In this document: piece by piece, positions 1-5,127 of the stretch | How positions within the stretch are numbered: the first letter of the stretch is position 1 | Layout of the letters: each line of letters opens with the position of its first letter | NCBI GenBank assembly: GCA_015711775.1 | Contig: JACVJB010000104.1 | Location: 1 to 5,127, forward strand | DNA from: Actinomycetota bacterium | GTDB lineage: Bacteria; Actinomycetota; Humimicrobiia; Humimicrobiales; Humimicrobiaceae | Direction of reading: 5' to 3' | Length of the DNA: 5,127 bases | Translations under genes and position numbers: made by a program | Notes under the pieces: model-generated | The model's input: the letters and a program-made list of their open reading frames with translations, nothing else | Databases searched by the model: none | What the model was told of the DNA's origin: nothing

Positions 1-1472
1 ATATAGTGGGCATAAGCTACAGGCTTACTCCGGAAAATTCTGCAGAATTATTTAATACCATTAATGAAAAAGTAATGTCTTCCTGCAGTAAAATTTCGTT
101 TATTCTGGGAACCACTGCTTCGGTTGCTGATTTTCTTGAAAAAAAAGGCTTATTAAGCCTGTTTGATAAAGTATTTACAGGAGGAGAGACAGAGGAACAG
201 GTCCTTCAGTATCTCCAGGGTAAAAAAACAGGATATTTGACATGCGACAGGCCTCCGCAAAACCTTGTTGACAGAATTTTATATAAGAAGCCCTATCCGC
301 TTTTGCGACATCATTACGGAAGGCCTACTTTAAAAGAAACTATAGAAGGAATAAAAGTTCTTTCCGAATCAGGTCTTCTTGACGTAATATCTCTTGGCCC
401 TGACCAGAACACCCAGGAATTTTTCTATCATCCTGAAAAAATGGACAGGCGGCAGGATGGCGCAGGAGGCGTTCCCATAAGAAGCGAGAATGATCTTGCC
501 CAATTATATGCTGCTTCAAGAACAAGCAATTATCCTCTTATGAGATGTTACAGCGGAACCAATGATGTGCTTAAATTTGCAGAACTGCTTGTAAAAAATA
601 TAAATAATGCCTGGTGCGCCATTCCTCTTTTCTGGTATAACGAAATTGATAACAGGAGCAGCAGAAAACTTGATATTTCTATAAAAGAAAATCAGGAAGT
701 TATGAGATGGCATGGCGAGCGCGGCATACCGCTGGAGGTTAATGAGTCCCATCACTGGAGTCTCAGGTATTCATCAGATTCAATAGCGGTAGCAGCTGCG
801 TATCTTGCTGCCTATAATGCAAAAAAAATGGGCGTAAAAAATTATGTTGCACAATATATGTTTAATACTCCCGCCCAGACTTCGTTTACGATGGATCTTG
901 CAAAAATGCTGGCAAAAGTTGAAATGATAGAATCGCTGCATGACGACAGCTTCACTTCTTTCAGGGAAACAAGAACAGGGCTCTACAGCATGCCTGAAGA
1001 TTTTAATAAAGGCAAGGGCCAGCTTGCATCATCAACAATGCTTCAAATGCAGCTAAACCCGTCAATAGTTCATGTTGTGGCATATTGCGAATCAAGCTAT
1101 GCTGCTAAACCTGAAGATATAATACAAAGCTGCAATATTGTCCAGAAAGTAATTGATAACTGTATTTATGGAACTCCTGACATGAAATGCGACCTGCATG
1201 TAAACGCAAGAAAGAAAAATCTCATAAATGATGCAGAGCTTATTATTAAAAAAATAAAGAGTTTGGATATTGAAAAGAGATTCAAGGATCCTCTTGTTGA
1301 GCCTGATATACTTGCTGAAGCGGTCGCAAAAGGCGTGCTTGATGCACCGCATCTTGCGCAAGTCAGGGGAGCATGCGGAAAACTGCAGACCATGTTTTTT
1401 GACGGCGCATGCTTTGCTGTTGATGATTGCGGCAATATGATAAGCGAAGAAGAAAGGCTTGAAAAGCTCTGA
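1..1472 (+). CDS. Cobalamin-dependent mutase-like protein: B12-binding domain fused to a glutamate mutase E-like barrel (5' partial)
   Basis: The gene is open at the left edge. A GTG at 6 could be read as a start, but the frame stays open upstream of it and the first residues (VGISYRLTPE) look like the middle strand of a cobalamin-binding Rossmann domain, so the true start and any DxHxxG cobalamin-ligand motif should lie outside the window. Counting from the GTG, residues 1-75 are the back half of this domain, with ILGTT at 33-37 and a terminal FTGGETEEQVLQYL stretch at 57-70. Residues 95-430 resemble, by eye, the TIM barrel of glutamate mutase subunit E (GlmE/MutE): ERGIPLEVNE (238-247), AAYLAAYNAKKMGVKNYVAQ (264-283), and a C-terminal GVLDAP (443-448) where GlmE has GVMDIP. 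Such enzymes carry out adenosylcobalamin radical rearrangements in the cytoplasm. The glutamate-contacting residues of GlmE are not obviously retained, so the substrate is unknown. I am fairly sure of the fold and fusion, but not of the reaction. Confidence 0.72.
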   Translation, partial: IVGISYRLTPENSAELFNTINEKVMSSCSKISFILGTTASVADFLEKKGLLSLFDKVFTGGETEEQVLQYLQGKKTGYLTCDRPPQNLVDRILYKKPYPLLRHHYGRPTLKETIEGIKVLSESGLLDVISLGPDQNTQEFFYHPEKMDRRQDGAGGVPIRSENDLAQLYAASRTSNYPLMRCYSGTNDVLKFAELLVKNINNAWCAIPLFWYNEIDNRSSRKLDISIKENQEVMRWHGERGIPLEVNESHHWSLRYSSDSIAVAAAYLAAYNAKKMGVKNYVAQYMFNTPAQTSFTMDLAKMLAKVEMIESLHDDSFTSFRETRTGLYSMPEDFNKGKGQLASSTMLQMQLNPSIVHVVAYCESSYAAKPEDIIQSCNIVQKVIDNCIYGTPDMKCDLHVNARKKNLINDAELIIKKIKSLDIEKRFKDPLVEPDILAEAVAKGVLDAPHLAQVRGACGKLQTMFFDGACFAVDDCGNMISEEERLEKL

Positions 1473-1492
1473 AATCATTATAAACAATATAA

Positions 1493-1499
1493 AAGGCGG
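1493..1499 (+). promoter_or_regulatory. Ribosome binding site of the UPF0316 gene
   Basis: AAGGCGG differs at one base from the consensus AAGGAGG and ends 8 nt before the TTG at 1508. It is the main support for TTG as the start codon, since no in-frame ATG exists near the N-terminus of this reading frame. Confidence 0.6.
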
Positions 1500-1507
1500 G
1501 GTTTGTT

Positions 1508-2032
1508 TTGGAAACTTTATTGTGGGCGCTTGCAATATTTTTTGGCCGTATTGCTGATGTATCGCTTGGCACCATAAGGATAAATTTTATAGTAAAGCAT
1601 AAAAAGATATTTGCGGCCCTTGTCGGCTTTATTGAAGTTACTATTTTTATATTCATAGCTGCAAGAGTAATACAGGATTTAAATAATAATATTTATGGTA
1701 TTTTTGCATATGGAGCCGGATTTGCCGCAGGTACGATAATAGGCATGACAATATCCGATAAACTGTCAAGGGACCTTATAAGCATAAATATAATTTCAAA
1801 AAACAGCAGTGATAACATAGAGAGACTTCTGCGTGAAGGCGGTTTCGGCGCAACCTGCTCTGTCGGCGAGGGAAAAGATGGAAAAGTAAAAATCATTAAT
1901 GTGGTCTGTAAACAGAATTTTATGCCAAAACTAAGCCGCATAGTTTTTGCTGAAGATCCTTCTGCTTTTTTAAATACACATACCCTTGGCGCTCATAAGG
2001 GCGGGTTTCTTTATGGTATTAAAAAGAAATAG
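1508..2032 (+). CDS. UPF0316/DUF2179-family membrane protein (DUF5698 + DUF2179)
   Basis: This 174-residue protein has the architecture of the UPF0316 (YebE-like) family. The N-terminal membrane domain (DUF5698) has three hydrophobic segments at roughly residues 2-23, 33-53 and 61-81, containing the family-like pattern IADVSLGTIRINFIVKHK in and after the first helix and YGAGFAAGTIIGMTISDKL at the end of the third. A soluble C-terminal DUF2179 domain spans about residues 100-170. The length matches the family norm. The start is TTG at 1508, supported by the upstream AAGGCGG and by the N-terminus beginning directly with the first membrane helix, as in relatives. The gene lies 35 nt after the mutase-like gene and 31 nt before the channel gene, so it is probably cotranscribed with both. 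The molecular function of this family is not established. DUF2179 also occurs at the C-terminus of YitT-type membrane proteins, which suggests a sensory or ligand-binding role, but that is inference. Confidence 0.85.
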   Translation: METLLWALAIFFGRIADVSLGTIRINFIVKHKKIFAALVGFIEVTIFIFIAARVIQDLNNNIYGIFAYGAGFAAGTIIGMTISDKLSRDLISINIISKNSSDNIERLLREGGFGATCSVGEGKDGKVKIINVVCKQNFMPKLSRIVFAEDPSAFLNTHTLGAHKGGFLYGIKKK

Positions 2033-2050
2033 GAGCCGATAAACTGTCTT

Positions 2051-2057
2051 AAGGAGG
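2051..2057 (+). promoter_or_regulatory. Ribosome binding site of the mscS-type gene, fixing its start
   Basis: A perfect AAGGAGG ends 6 nt before the ATG at 2064. An in-frame TTG at 2058 immediately abuts this site, leaving no spacer, so it cannot be the start served by it. The ATG is therefore preferred and the protein loses two residues relative to the longest open frame. Confidence 0.85.
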
Positions 2058-2063
2058 TTGAAA

Positions 2064-2936
2064 ATGACAAATGAATTTTCCGGTATGAATATAGACTCAC
2101 AGACCATTGTGGCTAACCTTAAAACCAACTGGATTAATATTTTAATTATTTTTGTGGTTGTGCTTATTGTTGTTATTGCAATAAGGGCTGTTTCAAGAAG
2201 TCTCAGGAATGTCATAGAAAGAAAAATCAGCGAAGAAAAAATTGAGGCAAGAAAAAAGTCATTTACTTTTAACAGCGTATTATCAAATCTTATTATTGTT
2301 TTAAGCGTGTTTATAGGTATTCTTGTCATAGCCGACCAGCTTGGAATCAGCATTCTTCCAATAATTACAGGGGCAGGAGTGCTTGGAATCATACTGGGTC
2401 TCGGGGCGCAAAGCCTTATAAAGGATTTAATAAACGGATCATTTATACTTTTTGAGCAATGGTATCAGATAAACGATATTGTAACTGTCGGAAGCGTATC
2501 GGGCGTTGTGGAAAAATTCAGCTTAAGGACAACTGTAATCCGTGATATTGAAGGAATAATTCATTACATACCAAATTCTGAAATAAAGGTTTTAAGCAAC
2601 AGTACCCGGGAATGGGCAAGAGCTGTTGTGGATATTGGTGTTAGTTACAGGGAAAATACTGACAGGGTTGCTGCAGTTCTTGACTCGGTATTTGATGAGC
2701 TTATCAAGGATAAAAAATATAAAAAAATGATTCTTGAAAAACCTGAAATACTGGGGGATGGAGGGGTAAGCGAGCTTGCAGATTCTTCAGTAATTTTTAA
2801 AATAATTTGCAAGGTAAAACCTCCAAATCAGTGGACCATTGCAAGGCAGCTCAGAAAAAGAATCAAAGACAGGTTTGATATGGAGGGTATAGAAATACCT
2901 TACCCGTGCAGGAACCTGTACACAAGGCATGACTGA
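2064..2936 (+). CDS. mscS: MscS-family small-conductance mechanosensitive ion channel
   Basis: A 290-residue protein that should sit in the inner membrane and release solutes when membrane tension rises on hypo-osmotic shock. Transmembrane helices are at about 24-43, 72-92 and 96-130. The third is the pore helix and carries the family signature GAGVLGIILGLGAQSLIKDLINGSFILFE (103-131, quoted here by its key residues G105, G108, G112, Q116, N124, G125). The cytosolic beta domain follows, with DIVTVGSVSGVVEKFSLRTT (138-157) and the hallmark IPNSEI (169-174), then an alpha/beta domain ending in the typical GIEIPYP (275-281). Three helices and about 290 residues match the MscS/YkuT size class, not the larger MscK types. 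By alignment from memory, I109 and L113 correspond to E. coli pore residues L105 and L109, and S117 replaces the hinge glycine G113. The start is ATG 2064, set by the perfect AAGGAGG. It is the last gene of the + strand unit. Confidence 0.93.
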   Translation: MTNEFSGMNIDSQTIVANLKTNWINILIIFVVVLIVVIAIRAVSRSLRNVIERKISEEKIEARKKSFTFNSVLSNLIIVLSVFIGILVIADQLGISILPIITGAGVLGIILGLGAQSLIKDLINGSFILFEQWYQINDIVTVGSVSGVVEKFSLRTTVIRDIEGIIHYIPNSEIKVLSNSTREWARAVVDIGVSYRENTDRVAAVLDSVFDELIKDKKYKKMILEKPEILGDGGVSELADSSVIFKIICKVKPPNQWTIARQLRKRIKDRFDMEGIEIPYPCRNLYTRHD

Positions 2937-2988
2937 AAAACAGGTGTTATAATTATTCTGAGCATAGTCTGCTAAGAAATAACTTTTA
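2937..2988. other. Convergent intergenic junction without a clear terminator
   Basis: These 52 nt separate the stop codons of the channel gene (+) and the asparagine synthetase gene (-). They are AT-rich. The only inverted repeats seen are a 4-bp AGCA/TGCT pair (2961-2973) and a 5-bp AATAA/TTATT pair around 2978-2990. Both are too weak, and lack a GC stem followed by a T run, to be called an intrinsic terminator on either strand. Confidence 0.5.
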
Positions 2989-4854
2989 TTAAACAAAGAA
3001 TTTTTTATACCAGAGGCCAAGATTAATAAGCGCCCACAATATATGATTATGATTATGCTTCATTGCAGAATGCTCTTCTATTAAAAGTTCAAGATATTGT
3101 CCATTGAAGTTTTCTTTAATAACAGGGGAGCTTTTAAACAAATCTTTCATATAACCTTTCAACTCCTGCCTCAGCCAGTTTTTTACAGGAATGCTGTAGC
3201 CCTGTTTGCCACGGTAAATAATATTTTCAGGCAGGAAATTATATTTCTTCAGTGTCCTGCGCAGTATATATTTTGTGGTGGTTTTATGCATCTTTAAACC
3301 TGCGGGTATGGAAGCGGCCAGCTCGGCAATTTCATGATCAAGAAAAGGCACCCTTACTTCAAGAGATGTCGCCATGCTCATTTTATCAACCTTCATAAGC
3401 ACACTGTCTGCCATTGTAAGTTTTATATCAACATAAATATCCTTATCCGTCCTTAAAGAGCTATTGCAGCGCTCGGCAAAATAATATATCGGCTCAAACG
3501 GGTTAAAAGATATATTTTCTCTTGCACTGCTGCTGAAAATATTTTTTTCTATTGCCGGATTAAGGAAATACTGCCATCTCATGGCGCCTGCCTCCTCAGG
3601 GTAAAGCGTGCCCTCCACAAATCTTTTCAGCATATTAATTACACCTTTTTTCTGCGGCTGGTCCGGCAGTTTAAGTATAAGAGGTGAAAGGACCTTGCGC
3701 CTCAGAGCTGAAGGCAGAATATTATAATATTTATTAAGCTTGGCAGCCTTTAGTCTGTCATAACCTAAAAACATTTCATCTCCGCCCTCGCCGCTGAGGC
3801 ATACTTTTACCTGTTCTCTTGCTTTTTTGCATATAAGATAAAACGGTATAGTTGACAAATCAGTCATTGGCTCATCAAGATAATAAAGGCTTTTTTCAAT
3901 ATCTTCAGGGGATATGGGGTCAATCATTAAAATATTGGGTTCAGTGCCAAAATAATCAGATACTACCTTTGCATAGGGAAGCTCGGAAAAAGTTTTATCT
4001 TTGTATCCTATTGTAAATGTCTTAACTTTATCAGGGTAAAGTTTTGATACAAACCCTGTAACAGTGCTTGAATCAAGCCCGCCTGAAAGAAAAACTCCAA
4101 GCGGCACATCGCTTATGAGCCTTCTCTTTACTGATTTTTCAAGTGCCGCATATATTCTGTCCGCAGCCTCTTCCTCATCTGTAATTTCATTTTTAAATTC
4201 AAGGTCCCAGTATTTCTCAATATTAAGATTGCCTTCTTTAAAAACAGCAAAATGGCCCTGCCTGAGCTTATAAATATTTTTAAACATAGTATCAGGGGCA
4301 GGCACAAATTCATAACCAAGGTAATAATACATTGACTGCAGATTAACCTCTCTTTTAACGCAGGGCGCCTCAAGTATGCTTTTTATCTCTGATGCAAATA
4401 TAAGCCTGCCGTCCTTTAAATAATAATAAAGCGGTTTAATTCCTATCCTGTCCCTTGCAAGAAATAGCTCCTTTTTTTCATTGTCCCATATTGCAATTGC
4501 AAACATGCCGTTAAATTTCTGCAGGCACCGGTGCCCGTACTCTTCATAACTTTTCAGCACAACTTCAGTATCAGTGTGGCTTTCAAATTTGTACCCTTTT
4601 TTTATCAGCTCTTCCTTGATTTGCCCAAAATTATAGACTTCGCCATTATAAACAATCCAGAGTTTTCCATTGCTTGAGCACATCGGCTGGTTTCCCTTAA
4701 CAGAAAGGTCAAGTATGCTGAGCCTGGCATTGCCAATGGAAAAATTTTCAAATGTCTTAACTCCGTTTGCATCAGGGCCCCTGTGATTTATCGCTGAAGT
4801 CATTTTCTTTATCAGTTTTTCATCATTCCAGTTAAAACCGCATATACCGCACAT
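2989..4854 (-). CDS. asnB: Asparagine synthetase family protein, glutamine-hydrolysing (AsnB type)
   Basis: A complete 621-residue two-domain amidotransferase. The N-terminal class II glutaminase domain (about 1-210) starts with MCGICGF, so that Cys2 becomes the catalytic nucleophile after Met removal, and carries R44 and LSILD, HRGPDANG (24-31), GNQP (54-57), NGEVYN (70-75), D95 in SHTDTE, and ARDRIGIKPLYY (133-144). The synthetase domain (about 230-600) has the PP-loop ATP-binding motif SGGLDSS (257-263), YLDEPMTD (325-332), SGEGGDEMFLGY (354-365), DKMSMATSLEVRVPFLDHE (490-508) and GKQGYSIP (549-556). All key catalytic motifs are intact. The frame extends to a TTG at 4884, but ATG 4854 is chosen because Cys2 must be N-terminal and AAAGGA lies upstream. 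The reaction known for the family is ammonia transfer from glutamine to an AMP-activated carboxylate, usually aspartate. The neighbouring sugar epimerase raises the alternative that it amidates a glycan sugar acid, as proposed for AsnB-like enzymes of O-antigen and exopolysaccharide loci. Sequence alone does not decide this. Confidence 0.93.
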   Translation of the reverse strand: MCGICGFNWNDEKLIKKMTSAINHRGPDANGVKTFENFSIGNARLSILDLSVKGNQPMCSSNGKLWIVYNGEVYNFGQIKEELIKKGYKFESHTDTEVVLKSYEEYGHRCLQKFNGMFAIAIWDNEKKELFLARDRIGIKPLYYYLKDGRLIFASEIKSILEAPCVKREVNLQSMYYYLGYEFVPAPDTMFKNIYKLRQGHFAVFKEGNLNIEKYWDLEFKNEITDEEEAADRIYAALEKSVKRRLISDVPLGVFLSGGLDSSTVTGFVSKLYPDKVKTFTIGYKDKTFSELPYAKVVSDYFGTEPNILMIDPISPEDIEKSLYYLDEPMTDLSTIPFYLICKKAREQVKVCLSGEGGDEMFLGYDRLKAAKLNKYYNILPSALRRKVLSPLILKLPDQPQKKGVINMLKRFVEGTLYPEEAGAMRWQYFLNPAIEKNIFSSSARENISFNPFEPIYYFAERCNSSLRTDKDIYVDIKLTMADSVLMKVDKMSMATSLEVRVPFLDHEIAELAASIPAGLKMHKTTTKYILRRTLKKYNFLPENIIYRGKQGYSIPVKNWLRQELKGYMKDLFKSSPVIKENFNGQYLELLIEEHSAMKHNHNHILWALINLGLWYKKFFV

Positions 4855-4865
4855 TAATTTACGTA

Positions 4866-4871
4866 TCCTTT
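4866..4871 (-). promoter_or_regulatory. Probable ribosome binding site of asnB
   Basis: On the - strand this reads AAAGGA and lies 11 nt upstream of ATG 4854, a somewhat long spacing. It supports ATG 4854 over the upstream TTG at 4884, which would place this site inside the coding region and bury the catalytic cysteine at residue 12. Confidence 0.5.
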
Positions 4872-4895
4872 CATTTGTGTTCAATTACAATACTT

Positions 4896-4915
4896 TTTGT
4901 CCGGATGCCGGCAAA
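4896..4915 (-). other. Intergenic stem-loop between the epimerase and asnB genes
   Basis: On the - strand the sequence TTTGCCGG, loop CAT, CCGG, one bulged A, CAAA folds into an 8-bp stem with a 3-nt loop. It sits in the 78-nt spacer, 18 nt after the epimerase stop and upstream of the asnB ribosome binding site. It is GC-rich against an AT-rich surrounding. No T run follows it in the - strand direction (AAGTATTG follows), so it is not a standard intrinsic terminator. It could stabilise or process the shared transcript, or be chance. Confidence 0.35.
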
Positions 4916-4932
4916 TTTATTTTATTACAGAC

Positions 4933-5127
4933 TCAGATATAATTATTATCCATATACCACTGAGCTGTTCGTTTTAACCCCTCTTCTATTGAGACAAGGG
5001 GCCTGTAATTCAAATCATCTTTTGCCCTGTCAATTTTAAAAGCCCTGTTCTGCCTGAAGCAGTGCTCTCTTCTCCTGAAAAGCGGAGGCGTTTTTTTGAA
5101 TGGTTTATAAATGAATTCAAGTATACA
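4933..5127 (-). CDS. C-terminal tail of an extended SDR, NAD-dependent epimerase/dehydratase family (5' partial)
   Basis: The last 64 codons of a gene entering from the right edge and ending in TGA at 4933-4935. The tail contains PPLFRRREHCFRQNRAFKID (residues 14-33 of the visible part), then RAKDDLNYRPLVSIEEGLKR (34-53) and TAQWYMDNNYI. The pattern ID-x-AK-x-x-L-x-Y-x-P-x-V-S-x-EEGL-x-R-T-x-x-W-Y is the characteristic C-terminus of extended short-chain dehydrogenases such as UDP-sugar 4-epimerases, dTDP/GDP-sugar dehydratases and 3-beta-hydroxysteroid dehydrogenase-like proteins. The catalytic YxxxK and the N-terminal GxxGxxG nucleotide-binding motif lie outside the window, so the substrate cannot be assigned. 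The PPLxR stretch before it resembles the 3-beta-HSD-like branch somewhat more than the classic GalE branch, at low confidence. It precedes asnB on the same strand, 78 nt away, and is probably cotranscribed with it. Confidence 0.78.
   Translation of the reverse strand, partial: CILEFIYKPFKKTPPLFRRREHCFRQNRAFKIDRAKDDLNYRPLVSIEEGLKRTAQWYMDNNYI

Noticed and set aside
1092..1535. Open frame of 147 codons on the - strand
   Set aside because: It lies antisense to the mutase-like gene, which shows clear family resemblance along its length. The antisense translation has no recognisable domain and no ribosome binding site was noted.
2058..2063. TTG start two codons upstream for the MscS gene
   Set aside because: It directly abuts the perfect AAGGAGG with no spacer. 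ATG 2064 has the normal 6-nt spacing.
1970..2392. Open frame of 140 codons on the - strand
   Set aside because: It is antisense to the end of the UPF0316 gene and the pore region of the MscS gene. Its hydrophobic, Ile/Leu-rich translation simply mirrors the membrane-coding sequence.
2978..2990. AATAA-CTT-TTATT inverted repeat as a terminator
   Set aside because: The stem is five A-T pairs without GC content and no T run follows on either strand, so it would be too weak to terminate transcription.
4064..4273. Small + strand open frame of 69 codons (and a similar one at 3097-3297)
   Set aside because: Both are antisense to the intact, motif-rich asnB gene and show no family resemblance.
4855..4884. 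N-terminal extension of AsnB from a TTG at 4884
   Set aside because: It would place ten residues before MCGICGF, whereas class II glutaminases need the cysteine at the mature N-terminus. ATG 4854 with AAAGGA upstream is the better start.

Overview
This is an AT-rich bacterial window, with many AAA, ATA and AGA/AGG codons and a clear AAGGAGG ribosome binding site. Five protein-coding genes fill it almost completely: three on the + strand, then two on the - strand that converge on them. I see no tRNA, rRNA, CRISPR array, insertion sequence or prophage element. The host cannot be named from this sequence. A cobalamin-dependent carbon-skeleton mutase-like protein together with the codon usage fits an anaerobic or facultative bacterium, possibly of a poorly sampled lineage, but this is only an impression.

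Left block, + strand (1-2936). The window opens inside a gene for a cobalamin protein. What is present is the back half of a B12-binding (Rossmann-type) domain fused to a TIM-barrel domain that resembles the epsilon/E subunit of glutamate (methylaspartate) mutase. It is followed 35 nt later by a UPF0316-type membrane protein (DUF5698 plus DUF2179, TTG start), and 31 nt after that by a three-helix MscS-type mechanosensitive channel. Short gaps and common orientation suggest one transcription unit, although no biochemical link between the mutase-like protein and the two membrane proteins is evident.

Right block, - strand (2989-5127). Reading leftwards, the first gene is the C-terminal tail of an extended short-chain dehydrogenase/NAD-dependent sugar epimerase, cut off by the window edge. 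It is followed 78 nt later by a complete glutamine-hydrolysing asparagine synthetase family protein (AsnB type). An epimerase next to an asparagine synthetase is a common arrangement in surface polysaccharide loci, where AsnB-like enzymes can amidate sugar acids, so this block may be the end of a glycan cluster. Free asparagine synthesis is equally compatible with the sequence.

The two blocks meet at a 52-nt convergent junction (2937-2988) that contains no convincing intrinsic terminator. The most interesting item is the fused B12-domain/GlmE-like protein. By eye its barrel keeps the fold pattern of glutamate mutase, but the known glutamate-contacting residues are not obviously conserved, so its substrate may be different.
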